A stretch of 64,000 nt of DNA from Ruminococcoides sp052118065 (lineage in GTDB: Bacteria; Bacillota; Clostridia; Oscillospirales; Acutalibacteraceae), in contig JBQKHY010000002.1 of the NCBI GenBank assembly GCA_052118065.1, positions 1 through 64,000 on the forward strand. The letters run 5' to 3'. The translations under genes were made by a program, and so were the position numbers. The notes below the pieces were generated by a model, which saw only the letters and a list, made by a program, of their open reading frames with translations, was not told the origin of the DNA and made no database searches. Below are positions 25,723-35,900 of this stretch, piece by piece (position 1 is the first letter of the stretch; the number at the start of each line of letters is the position of its first letter).

Positions 25723-27575
25723 TCTAGGTTAGGTGTGTTGATTTTATCATCATCACCAAAGTAAATATTGTACCATACTAGGAACACATAAACTGTCCAA
25801 ACTTTTCTTGAGTTGTCAGCCTTACCTTGGAAGTGACCGTCTAGCCAACTAACAAGAATATCTGTGTTAAAGAACTTTTCTGCTGTAGCAGACTTAAATG
25901 CCTTCTTTACAACATTATAATACTTTTCATCCTTTAGCCATACTCTTGTAGGTACAGGGAAGCCCAGCTTTCTCTTTTGAGCAGATTTTTCAGGCATTCT
26001 TCTACGAGCAGCCTTACGCATTGCATACTTAGTATTTTCACTGTTTACACGAAGATGTGTAGGAATAGTTCTTGCAACATTAAATACTTCCTTATCTAAG
26101 AAAGGAACTCTAAGTTCAAGTGAATTTGCCATTGACATTCTGTCAGCCTTTAGAAGAATATCACCTGTCATCCAAAGGTTAATATCAAGGTACTGCATCT
26201 TTGTAATATCGTCATAATCCTTAACTCTGTCATAATAAGGCTTACATAGATTTTGTGGGTCTGTTGCAATTTCAGGCTTTTTAAGTAAAGCCTGTTTTTG
26301 CTTTTTGTCATACATAAATGCATTACCGATAAATCTTTCTTCAAGACGCTTACCACCACGCATTAGGTATGCTCTACCCTTAACCTTAGGGAATTTTTCT
26401 GCTAATTTACCGATTGCTCTACGAATGGGGAATGGCACAATGCTATATGGCTTTAGTGAACGAGGAACATTGTAGCAAGTATAACCACCAAACAGTTCAT
26501 CAGCACCTTCACCTGAAAGTACAACCTTTACATACTGACTTGCAAGGTTAGATACAAAGTAAAGTGCAATACAGCTTGGGTCAGCCAAAGGCTGATCCAT
26601 ATAGTACTGAACCTTTGGAACTGTACTCCAAAATTCTTCACTGCCGATAATCTTTGTATGGTGTTCAACACCGATTTCTTTTGAAAGTTCTTGAGCCCAA
26701 GAAATTTCGTTATACTTTTCACCAAAGTCAAAACCAACTGTAAATGTCTTTTGGTCAGCAAAGTAAGTTGAAACATATGATGAGTCAACACCACTTGATA
26801 GGAAACAACCAACCTCAACATCGGCAATCTTATGAGCCTTGATAGAATCTTCAAATACATCAGCAATTGCATCAACTGCTTTTTCTTCTGTTAAAGTTTC
26901 ATCAGGTTCAAATGTTGGTTCAAAATATCTTGTTGTTGTAATCTTGCCATCCTTAAACCACATATAGTGACCCGGTAGTAGGCAATAAACATTCTTGAAG
27001 AATGTTTCAGGTGGTACAACATACTGGAATGATAGGTAAGAGTCAAGAGCCTTTTCATTAAACTCTTTCTTAAAGTCAGGATGTTGTAGGATTGACTTAA
27101 TTTCTGAACCATAAACTAAGTTACCGTCAATCAATGTATAGTGCATTGGCTTAATGCCAAAGAAATCTCTTGCAATAAACAGAGAACCGTCATTCTTGTT
27201 ATAAATAGCGAAACCAAACATACCACGAAGTTTTGGTAGCATTTCTTCGCCCCATTCTTCAAAACCATGAATAAGAACTTCTGAGTCTGTATCGGTATAG
27301 AACTTATGACCTGCCTTGATTAACTGTTCACGCAAAATCTTGTAGTTGTAAATTTCACCGTTGAAAGTAATAACAAGGGACTTGTCCTCATTATAAATAG
27401 GCTGAGTACCACCGTCTAGATCAATAATAGACAATCTACGGAAGCCCATTGAAATATAATCATCCTGGAAAAGACCATCTGAATCAGGTCCACGATGAGT
27501 GATAACATCTGTCATATTTTTAATTGTTTCATTTCTGTCAACAATCTGGCCTGTAAAACCACAAATACCACACAT
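25719..27575 (-). CDS. asnB: Asparagine synthase (glutamine-hydrolysing)
   Basis: A 618-residue AsnB that makes asparagine from aspartate, glutamine and ATP. The start MCGICGFTGQ exposes the catalytic Cys2 once Met is removed, which fixes the start at 27575 in spite of eight extra in-frame codons upstream; aaagga precedes it. The glutaminase domain has THRGPDSDG and FNGEIYNY. The synthetase domain has the PP-loop SSGVDSSY (about residue 260) and LSGEGADELFGGY. It has its own promoter and converges on the M14 gene. Confidence 0.96.
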   Translation of the reverse strand: MCGICGFTGQIVDRNETIKNMTDVITHRGPDSDGLFQDDYISMGFRRLSIIDLDGGTQPIYNEDKSLVITFNGEIYNYKILREQLIKAGHKFYTDTDSEVLIHGFEEWGEEMLPKLRGMFGFAIYNKNDGSLFIARDFFGIKPMHYTLIDGNLVYGSEIKSILQHPDFKKEFNEKALDSYLSFQYVVPPETFFKNVYCLLPGHYMWFKDGKITTTRYFEPTFEPDETLTEEKAVDAIADVFEDSIKAHKIADVEVGCFLSSGVDSSYVSTYFADQKTFTVGFDFGEKYNEISWAQELSKEIGVEHHTKIIGSEEFWSTVPKVQYYMDQPLADPSCIALYFVSNLASQYVKVVLSGEGADELFGGYTCYNVPRSLKPYSIVPFPIRRAIGKLAEKFPKVKGRAYLMRGGKRLEERFIGNAFMYDKKQKQALLKKPEIATDPQNLCKPYYDRVKDYDDITKMQYLDINLWMTGDILLKADRMSMANSLELRVPFLDKEVFNVARTIPTHLRVNSENTKYAMRKAARRRMPEKSAQKRKLGFPVPTRVWLKDEKYYNVVKKAFKSATAEKFFNTDILVSWLDGHFQGKADNSRKVWTVYVFLVWYNIYFGDDDKINTPNLD

Positions 27576-27626
27576 AGTCAACATCCTTTCTAATAACAAA
27601 TCATATACTTATAATTATACCTTTTT

Positions 27627-27655
27627 ATAGTACCACAGTTTAACCATATTCGCAA
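27627..27655 (-). promoter_or_regulatory. Probable asnB promoter
   Basis: Minus-strand TTGCGA (27650-27655) and TACTAT (27627-27632) with a 17-base spacer, about 50 bases before the asnB start. Confidence 0.55.
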
Positions 27656-27755
27656 GGAAAAACTACCACTATAATTCTAATAAATAAAGAAAATAATTTG
27701 TGCAAATGGTTTTAAGGGAAACTTTTATGATATTGATAAAATATGTATAAACGCA

Positions 27756-27784
27756 AAAACAGTAGCCACAAGACTACTGTTTTT
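27756..27784. terminator. Orphan hairpin terminator
   Basis: AAAACAGTAG pairs with CTACTGTTTT around a nine-base loop, with T runs on both sides. On the minus strand it closes the coding remnant at 27799-27933; no intact gene ends here. Confidence 0.75.
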
Positions 27785-27798
27785 ATCATTATATCACT

Positions 27799-27933
27799 TT
27801 ATTTTTTTGCCAACATTGAAATGCCTATTAACGAATCACCATAATTGGTTACTGCAACTTGTACATTCATACTATCAGAAAAATTTAAACAATATTTTTT
27901 ATAATTCCCTAGTTGAAAATTAAAAAAGTGATT
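27799..27933 (-). pseudogene. Possible 3' remnant of a gene
   Basis: A minus-strand open frame of 44 codons that ends with MNVQVAVTNYGDSLIGISML then AKK and TAA. It has no upstream start or ribosome site except the internal Met at 27870, and a terminator follows 15 bases later. The well-mixed composition differs from the AT-rich surroundings and looks like a protein C-terminus. I do not recognise the family. It could also be a 23-residue small protein. Confidence 0.35.
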
Positions 27934-27987
27934 TTATGGTAAAATATTAAAGGTATATTGATTATTATCCAGATGGAGGTCAATGGG

Positions 27988-30900
27988 ATGTCACAAGTAA
28001 AAAGAATATTCGTAGAAAAGAAAGACGGATTCAATGTTGAAGCTAAGCAGATTCTTTGGGATTTGCGTCACAACCTTGGTGTTCGTTCTTTAACAAACCT
28101 AAGATTTGCTAATCGTTATGATGTTGCGGGTCTTACAGATGAAGAATTTGCTAAGGCAAAGGTTACTGTTTTTTCTGAGCCAAATCAGGATATTGTTTAT
28201 GATGAAGAATATCCGGTTGATAAGGATTGGAAAGTCTTTGCTATGGAGTATCTACCCGGTCAATACGACCAGAGAGCAGACTCAGCATCTCAGTGTGTAC
28301 AGCTACTAACTGCAGGAGAAAGACCACAGGTTATCTCAGCAAAAGTTGTTTCACTTGAAGGGGATATTACTGACGAAGAATTTGAAAAAATCAAGTCATA
28401 TATGATTAACCCTGTTGAAAGTAGAGTTGCTTCTCTTGAAAAGCCGGAGTCACTTGATATTCCGGTTGAAGTTCCTGAAAATGTTGCTAGAATTACTGAC
28501 TTCATTAAGTGGAACGATGAAGAAATGGAAAAGTACTACAACTCAATGGGCTTTGCAATGACACTTGATGACCTAAAGTGGTGTAGAGATTACTTCCGTG
28601 ATACTGAAAAGAGAGATCCTTCTGTTACTGAACTAAGAGTTATTGACACATACTGGTCTGACCATTGTCGTCATACTACTTTCCTAACAAGACTCGACAA
28701 GGTCGAAATTGAGAAAAAGGCTCTTTCAAAGGCTATTGAAGATGCTCTACAGGCTTACTATGATGCCAGAGATGAAGTTTACGGCAAGGACACAAATAGA
28801 AATGTTAGCCTAATGGATATGGCACTTATGGGTATGAAACTACTTAAAAAGCGTGGTCAAATCCCTGATCTTGACGAAAGTGAAGAAATCAATGCTTGTT
28901 CTATTAATGTTCCTGTTACTATTGATGGTGTAACAGAAAACTGGCTATTACAGTTTAAGAACGAAACTCACAACCACCCAACAGAAATTGAACCTTTCGG
29001 TGGTGCTGCTACTTGTCTTGGTGGTGCAATTCGTGACCCACTAAGTGGTCGTTCTTATGTATATCAGGCAATGCGTGTTACCGGTTCAGGTGACCCAACA
29101 GTTCCTTTCAAGGATACAATGCATGGTAAATTACCATCAAGAAAGATTACAACAGGTGCTGCTCAAGGTTATTCATCATACGGTAACCAAATCGGTCTTG
29201 CAACAGGTCAGGTAACAGAACTTTATGACCAAGGTTATGTTGCAAAGAGAATGGAAATCGGTGCAGTTGTGGGTGCATCTCCAAAGGAAAATGTTGTGAG
29301 AGAAGTTCCTACTCCTGATGATGTTATCGTTCTTCTAGGTGGCAGAACAGGCAGAGACGGTTGTGGTGGTGCAACCGGTTCATCAAAGGCACACACAGAA
29401 GAATCTATCGAAACTTGTGGTGCAGAAGTTCAAAAGGGTAACGCTCCAACAGAAAGAAAAATCCAAAGACTATTTAGAAACCCTGTTGTTTCTAAGATGA
29501 TTAAGAGATGTAACGACTTTGGTGCCGGTGGTGTATGTGTTGCTATCGGTGAACTTGCTGACGGTCTAACTATTGACCTAGACAAGGTTACAAAGAAATA
29601 TGAAGGTCTTGACGGTACAGAACTTGCTATCTCAGAATCTCAAGAAAGAATGGCAGTTGTTCTAGACAAGAAAGATGTAGATAAATTTATTGCAGAGTCA
29701 CTAAAGGAAAACCTAGAGGCAACAGCAGTAGCAGTTGTTACAGAAGAACCTAGACTGGTTATGAACTGGAGAGGTGACACAATTGTTGATGTTAGCAGAG
29801 AATTCCTAAACACTAACGGTGTGACTCAAGAGGCTGACGCATTTATCACAGTTCCTGATGCTAAAGATTGTTACAGAAACAATGTTCCAAAGGCACTTGA
29901 AGGCAAGAGTGTTAAGGATGCATTTAAGGACAACCTATCAAGACTTGAAGTTTGTTCACAGATTGGTCTTGCTGAAAGATTTGACGCATCTATCGGCTCA
30001 GCAACAGTTATCATGCCATTTGGTGGTAAGACACAGTTAACACCACAAGAAGCAATGGCTGCTAAGATTCCTGTACTAAAGGGTGAAACAGATGACGCAT
30101 CTGCAATGTCATTCGGTTACATTCCGGGTACATCAAGATGGAGTCCATTCCACGGTTCAGCATATGCAGTTGTAGAAAGCACATCAAAGCTACTTGCTAT
30201 CGGTGCTAACCCACTAAAAGCAAGACTAACATTCCAGGAATATTTTGAAAGACTACACGATAAGCCTGAGCGTTGGGGTAAACCGGCAGCAGCACTACTT
30301 GGTGCTATGGAAGCTCAGATTAAGCTAGGTCTTCCATCAATCGGTGGTAAAGACTCAATGTCAGGTTCATTTGAAGATTTAGATGTTCCACCAACACTTG
30401 TTTCATTTGCAGTAGCAATGACTAAGGCAAGTAAGACAATTTCTTCTGAATTTAAGAAGAGTGGTTCAAATGTAATTTATGTTCCTGTTCCTGAGAACAA
30501 AGAAACTCTAATGCCTGACTGGGACAAGCTAGTTGAAATGTACAAGGCAGTTTATGCTCTATTTGACAATGGTCAGGTACTATCTGCATCAGTTGTTAAA
30601 GAAGGTGGTTGTGCCGGTTCAGTAGCAAAGGCTTGTTTCGGTAATATGCTAGGCTTTGAATTTAAACCTGACTATACATATACAATGGAAGAACTATTTG
30701 CTCCAAAGGCAGGTTCATTAATTCTTGAACTTAAGGATGGTGCAACACTTTCCGATGATGTTCTTCACTACACACTTGGTACAACTAACGAAAGCAGTAA
30801 GATTACAGTTAACGGTGAAAGCCTAGAACTTAAGGACCTAATTGAGGCTTGGACAACTCCACTTGAAAAGGTATTCCCAACTAAGGCAGAAGTTCCTGAA

Positions 30901-31761
30901 ATCACTGTTGATGCTCCACTATATACAGAAAGAAATACTCACAGCCCTGCAATCAAGGTTGCTAAGCCAAAAGTATTTATCCCATGTTTCCCAGGTACAA
31001 ACTGTGAAATTGATACAAAGAGAGCCTTTGAAAAGGCCGGTGCAGAGGTTGAAGTTCTTATTGTTAAGAACCTAAAGCCATCTGACATTGAAGAAACTAT
31101 TGAAGCAATGGAAAAGGCTATTAAGTCTAGCCAAATTCTAATGTTCCCTGGTGGTTTCTCAGGTGGTGACGAACCTGACGGTTCAGGTAAATTCATCGCT
31201 ACAACATTTAGAAACCCTGTTATCAGCGAAGCAGTTAATGACTTACTAAAGAACAGAGACGGTCTTGCACTTGGTATCTGTAACGGTTTCCAGGCACTTA
31301 TTAAGCTAGGTCTTGTACCTAACGGTGAAATCGTTGAAATCAAAGAAAATGACCCAACTCTAACATTTAACACAATTGGCAGACATATCAGCCATATGGC
31401 ATACACAAGAGTTACAAGTACAAAGTCACCTTGGTTCTCAAGTGTTAATGCCGGTGATGTATTTGCAGTACCTGTATCTCACGGTGAAGGTAGATTTGTT
31501 GCTACTGACGAAACAGTTAAGAAGTTAATTGAAAACGGTCAGGTAGCTACTCAGTATGTTGACCTAAAGGGTAACCCAAGTCAAGACATTCAGTTTAACC
31601 TAAACGGTTCTGTATGTGCTATTGAAGGTATCACTTCTCCTGACGGTAGAGTTTTAGGTAAGATGGGTCACTGTGAAAGAAAGGGTGCTAACCTTTACGC
31701 AAATGTTCCATTTGAAAAGGATATGCAAATCTTTGAATCAGGTGTTAAATACTTTAAATAA
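27988..31761 (+). CDS. purL: Phosphoribosylformylglycinamidine synthase, single-chain
   Basis: A 1,257-residue large-form FGAR amidotransferase for step four of purine synthesis. The ATPase/FGAM part has the DTYWSDHCRHTTF signature (about residue 220), NETHNHPTEIEPFGGAATC and SIGGKDSMSG. The C-terminal glutaminase has CFPGTNCEIDTKRAFE, catalytic Cys in LGICNGFQALIKLG, and SHGEGRFV. This fused form replaces separate PurL, PurQ and PurS. ATG 27988 (MSQVKRIFVEKK) is chosen because ggagg lies about 10 bases upstream; two earlier in-frame ATG codons lie before or in the ribosome site. No other pur genes are adjacent. Confidence 0.95.
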   Translation: MSQVKRIFVEKKDGFNVEAKQILWDLRHNLGVRSLTNLRFANRYDVAGLTDEEFAKAKVTVFSEPNQDIVYDEEYPVDKDWKVFAMEYLPGQYDQRADSASQCVQLLTAGERPQVISAKVVSLEGDITDEEFEKIKSYMINPVESRVASLEKPESLDIPVEVPENVARITDFIKWNDEEMEKYYNSMGFAMTLDDLKWCRDYFRDTEKRDPSVTELRVIDTYWSDHCRHTTFLTRLDKVEIEKKALSKAIEDALQAYYDARDEVYGKDTNRNVSLMDMALMGMKLLKKRGQIPDLDESEEINACSINVPVTIDGVTENWLLQFKNETHNHPTEIEPFGGAATCLGGAIRDPLSGRSYVYQAMRVTGSGDPTVPFKDTMHGKLPSRKITTGAAQGYSSYGNQIGLATGQVTELYDQGYVAKRMEIGAVVGASPKENVVREVPTPDDVIVLLGGRTGRDGCGGATGSSKAHTEESIETCGAEVQKGNAPTERKIQRLFRNPVVSKMIKRCNDFGAGGVCVAIGELADGLTIDLDKVTKKYEGLDGTELAISESQERMAVVLDKKDVDKFIAESLKENLEATAVAVVTEEPRLVMNWRGDTIVDVSREFLNTNGVTQEADAFITVPDAKDCYRNNVPKALEGKSVKDAFKDNLSRLEVCSQIGLAERFDASIGSATVIMPFGGKTQLTPQEAMAAKIPVLKGETDDASAMSFGYIPGTSRWSPFHGSAYAVVESTSKLLAIGANPLKARLTFQEYFERLHDKPERWGKPAAALLGAMEAQIKLGLPSIGGKDSMSGSFEDLDVPPTLVSFAVAMTKASKTISSEFKKSGSNVIYVPVPENKETLMPDWDKLVEMYKAVYALFDNGQVLSASVVKEGGCAGSVAKACFGNMLGFEFKPDYTYTMEELFAPKAGSLILELKDGATLSDDVLHYTLGTTNESSKITVNGESLELKDLIEAWTTPLEKVFPTKAEVPEITVDAPLYTERNTHSPAIKVAKPKVFIPCFPGTNCEIDTKRAFEKAGAEVEVLIVKNLKPSDIEETIEAMEKAIKSSQILMFPGGFSGGDEPDGSGKFIATTFRNPVISEAVNDLLKNRDGLALGICNGFQALIKLGLVPNGEIVEIKENDPTLTFNTIGRHISHMAYTRVTSTKSPWFSSVNAGDVFAVPVSHGEGRFVATDETVKKLIENGQVATQYVDLKGNPSQDIQFNLNGSVCAIEGITSPDGRVLGKMGHCERKGANLYANVPFEKDMQIFESGVKYFK

Positions 31762-31793
31762 GATTTTTCCTAAACATCCTAAAATATAACAAG

Positions 31794-31826
31794 AAAAATG
31801 CGACTATCATTGATAGTCGCATTTTT
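31794..31826. terminator. Bidirectional terminator
   Basis: A nearly perfect palindrome, AAAAATGCGACTATCA with TGATAGTCGCATTTTT. It separates purL from the convergent Sel1-like gene. Confidence 0.9.
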
Positions 31827-31904
31827 CTATTTCTTATAATTTTTATTGTTATACTTTATAAATTTAATAATAGCATTTCAAGATTTCGCCTTGCATATTA
31901 AAAA

Positions 31905-32786
31905 TTACTTTTCAGTCTTATGCTTTTTAATAGCATCAGCATCCCCAAGTTCACCGGCTTTACCCATATAAAAGTTAGCCTTAATCTTGTTCTTTGTAAA
32001 GCCTTTTTTTCCCTTACTGTAGCAATTACTTACATACTTATAAAAAGATATTAAGTCACTGTTAATACCTGTCATACCCAATTTAGAAGCCCTTTTAAGG
32101 TATCCATTTATCTTTCTGTAGTTATCGTAATTTATACCACCTGCAACAAGATTCTTTGCCTTATTATAGTATTCATCAGCAATTTTATCAACCATATTTA
32201 TGTCTGTATTTTTCGCCTTAGTAAGCATTTGATTTGCCTTATCAATATCCTTTAAGTAACCGTTAACACCATATTTAAAATTAAAATAACAATTGGTATA
32301 GTCCTTTACAAGATTATATTTTGCCTCTTCGTTATCCATTTCAACTGCCATTTCAAAGAATTTTTCGGCCATTTCGTGGTTAATATTTGCGTGATTACCT
32401 GTTCCATATTGCTTACCGTACTGATTATATAACACACCTAAGTTTTTCTTAGCATTTTCATTACCTAGTTCAAGTGACTTCTTGAAGTAACCCTCAGCCT
32501 TATTATAATCTATACTGTAATTATCCTTACCATTATAGTAATTTACACCTAACTGATTATAGATAATGGCTAAATTTTTCTTACCATTTTCATCATTTAG
32601 TTTATTACTTTCTTCAAAGCAATAAACTGATTTTTCCACATTATCTTCTTCATTTGATGAAAAGTACTGTACACCTAAAGTGTTATAATAATCACCTAAA
32701 GTGGCCTTTGCTTTATCATCACCACTATCTATTTTAGCCAAAAGTTCCTTAATTTTATCATCAATAATAATTTCATTCAAAGCCAT
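31905..32786 (-). CDS. Sel1/TPR-like repeat protein
   Basis: A 293-residue soluble protein built of degenerate Sel1-like helical repeats. Repeated pieces such as KKNLAIIYNQLGVNYY, KKNLGVLYNQYGKQYG and KYNLVKDYTN occur every 36-44 residues between residues 20 and 200. A final repeat has NFYMGKAGELGDADAIKKH. Such repeats mediate protein-protein contacts; no enzyme motif or signal peptide is seen. It is a single gene between purL and the scaffoldin-like gene, with its own AT-rich upstream region. Function unknown. Confidence 0.75.
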   Translation of the reverse strand: MALNEIIIDDKIKELLAKIDSGDDKAKATLGDYYNTLGVQYFSSNEEDNVEKSVYCFEESNKLNDENGKKNLAIIYNQLGVNYYNGKDNYSIDYNKAEGYFKKSLELGNENAKKNLGVLYNQYGKQYGTGNHANINHEMAEKFFEMAVEMDNEEAKYNLVKDYTNCYFNFKYGVNGYLKDIDKANQMLTKAKNTDINMVDKIADEYYNKAKNLVAGGINYDNYRKINGYLKRASKLGMTGINSDLISFYKYVSNCYSKGKKGFTKNKIKANFYMGKAGELGDADAIKKHKTEK

Positions 32787-32940
32787 AATTATGCTCCTTT
32801 AGTTTCTAAATACATTATATATCAGCAAAGTAATTTTGTAAATCTCTTAATTAACCATATAATAATTATTATTTTGATTATCTATTTATATTTCTCATTA
32901 ATGAAAATCAAAAAGTTTTCCACATTATTTATATAGGTAC

Positions 32941-32971
32941 AAAAAACAACCCCCTAATAATAGGGGGTTGT
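32941..32971 (-). terminator. Terminator of the scaffoldin-like gene
   Basis: On the minus strand ACAACCCCCTA pairs with TAGGGGGTTGT, followed by a T run (complement of 32941-32945). It is about 17 bases after the stop. Confidence 0.92.
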
Positions 32972-32987
32972 AGTATTTAGAAAACTA

Positions 32988-35900
32988 TTATTTCTGAACA
33001 GTAATCTTAATTCTAGCGTACTTCTTAGAACCGTCAGTTGCAGTAGCACGAACATAAGCTGTACCCTTCTTAACTGCAGTTACCTTGAATGTAGCACCTG
33101 AATTGATGCTTGACTTAGAAACCTTAACAACCTTAGTATTTTCAGACTTAATTGTTAGCTTCTTAACATTAGCATTTGATGGGTAAGCAGTAGCCTTTAG
33201 AGTAGCTGAATTACCCTTCTTTGTTAGTTTAACAGATGACTTGTTGAACTTAACACTTGTTACAGGCTGCTTAACTGTTACCTTAATCTTCTTGCTTAGG
33301 CTTGTGTTATCCTTGCTTGTAGCAGTTACATAACATACACCCTTAGCAACAGCCTTAATAACACCCTTAGAGTTAACTGTAGCAATCTTCTTGTTAGATG
33401 TTGTCCATTTTACACCCTTATACTGTGATGGGATGCTTGTAGGACCTACATTAGCCTTAACAGTTGTTGACTTACCTGTATTTAGTGTAACGCTTGTCTT
33501 GTTAACAGAGATTGAAGTAGCAACCTTCTTAACATTAACTATACACTTAACAACCAAACCTGTGTTTGAAACAGCCTTGATGATTGTCTGACCACTAGCC
33601 TTAGCAGTAAATGTAGCAGTTTCTGTACAGTATAGCTTACCTTCATTGTCATATAGTCCGTTTACTGTATTAGTTGTCTGAGAAACAACACCAACTCTTG
33701 AGTTATTTACTGACCATGTAACTGTCTTTTCAGTTGTATAACCAGGCCAGATACTTGCAACGATGTTGAACTTCTGACCTTCTTTAACTGTAACAGTAGC
33801 CTTATTAATAGTCATCTTATTAATTTCGATAACCTGATCTGGCTTTGTTGTTGGAGTTGTTTCAGAAGTTGGAACCGGAGAAGTTGTTGCAGTTGTTGCA
33901 GTTGTTGCAGTTGTTGCAGTAGTTGCTGTTGTTGCAGTTGTTGCTGTTGTAGCAGTTGTTGCTGTTGTTGCAGTAGTTGCAGTTGTTGCAGTAGTTGCAG
34001 TTGTTGCTGTTGTAGCAGTTGTTGCAGTAGTTGCAGTTGTTGCAGTAGTTGCAGTTGTTGCAGTTGTTGCAGTAGTTGCTGTTGTTGCAGTAGTTGCTGT
34101 TGTTGCAGTAGTTGCTGTTGTAGCAGTTGTTGAAGATGATGTAGTTGTAGGTGTTGGTACAGATGTTTCCTGTTCCCAAACGAATGGATTTTCAATATTA
34201 CCAAAGTTTACATAGTTAGTACCATCAACTGCACTTAGAACATCAAATACAGCGTTAGCATAGTAGTCATAGTTTGCTTCATTAATCTTGAATGTAGCAC
34301 TAATGAACTTACCCTTTGTTCTAAAGTCATATGGATTTAGTGGTGATACACCGGTAAATATAATCTTGCCTGCTGGAGCAGTGTTGCACATTAGACCTGG
34401 TAAATCTTCTCTAATATAGAATGACTTAAGTTCGATACCGGTAGTATCGCTAGTTGTCTTGTTACCATAGTAGAAATAACCCTGGAAGTCTTCACAAAGT
34501 TTTTCTGTCTGGATGTAATATGTAACTGTTACTTCATCTCCAACCTTAACATCCTTACCATTGAATGTTGTCTTTGATGGTTGAGGAGCAGTAGTTGCTG
34601 TTGTAGCAGTTGTTGCTGTTGTAGCAGTTGTTGCTGTTGTTGCTGTTGTTGCAGTTGTTGCTGTTGTAGCAGTTGTTGCAGTTGTTGCAGTTGTTGCAGT
34701 TGTTGCAGTTGTTGCAGTTGTTGCTGTTGTAGCAGTTGTTGCTGTTGTAGCAGTTGTTGCAGTTGTTGCAGTTGTTGCTGTTGTAGCAGTTGTTGCTGTT
34801 GTAGCAGTTGTTGCAGTTGTTGCAGTTGTTGCTGTTGTAGCAGTTGTTGCAGTTGTTGCTGTTGTAGCAGTTGTTGCAGTTGTTGCTGTTGTAGCAGTTG
34901 TTGCAGTAGTTGCAGTTGTTGCAGTTGTTGAACTTGTAGTTGTTGGTTCTTCCTCTGCAATAACTTCATCTCTTAGTGAAGTATCTGGGTCTTTAATTAC
35001 ACCGTAGTCGATTAGGTAATTCATATCCTTATCATCGAAACATACAATGTAATCTTCGATAGAACCTGTACCGGCAGCAGTTACCTTAAACTTAACTGAA
35101 ACAAATAGGTCTTCCTTAGAGAAGTCTAAAGTAGTCATAGAATCCTGCCAGTTAAATGTTACAACACTCTGACCAGGATAATCTTCTGTATCATCTAGGT
35201 TTGTGAATGCAGGAGTTGTTGTCTGCTTAACAGTCAAATCAGTTGCCTTTAGTAGGTCATTTGAATATAGAACATAACCCTGATAGTCTCCAACTTCATA
35301 AGGAGTCTTTGCATATAGGTTATATGTGATTGTTGAACCAACCTTGCACTTAACACCATTGATGATTGCATAGTCACCTGATGGCTTTGTTGTGCTTGAT
35401 GTAGTTGTTGGTTCTGTAGATGTTGAACCTTCCCATGTAAATGGATTTTCAATCTTACCAAAGTTTACATAGTTAGTACCATCAACTGCACTTAGAACTT
35501 CAAATACAGCGTTAGCATAGTAGTCATAGTTTGCTTCATTAATCTTGAATGTAGCACTAATGAACTTACCCTTTGTTCTAAAATCATATGGCTTGTCAAA
35601 TGATGAACCAGTAAATACAATCTTGCCTGTTGGAGCAGTGTTGCAAATTAGACCTGGTAAATCTTCTCTAATATAGAATGACTTAAGTTCGATACCGGTA
35701 GTATCGCTAGTTGACTTGTTACCATAGTAGAAATAACCCTGGAAGTCTTCACAAAGTTTTTCTGTCTGGATGTAATATGTAACTGTTACTTCATCTCCAA
35801 CCTTAACATCCTTACCATTGAATGTTGTCTTTGATGGACGAGGAGCAGTAGTTGCAGTTGTTGCAGTAGTTGCTGTTGTAGCAGTTGTTGCAGTTGTAGC

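Larger units (their letters stand above)
27576..27987. other. 412-bp intergenic region between asnB and purL
   Basis: It contains the asnB promoter, an orphan hairpin terminator and a short minus-strand coding remnant. The purL promoter must also be here; a -10 like TAAAAT occurs at 27940-27945, but no good -35 at proper distance was found. No purine riboswitch was recognised. Confidence 0.5.

Noticed and set aside
27931..27950. purL promoter
   Set aside because: TAAAAT is present, but the possible -35 boxes are at 14 or 21 bases, so no promoter could be supported.
34587..34929. Array looked like a possible CRISPR or non-coding repeat array
   Set aside because: Units are contiguous 9-base codon triplets without spacers, in frame with a large gene.
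33812..34969. Long open frames rich in Gln/Leu, Asn/Cys/Tyr or Ser/Cys over the repeat arrays
   Set aside because: They are other-frame or other-strand readings of the 9-bp Ala-Thr-Thr minisatellite; repetitive DNA keeps all frames open.
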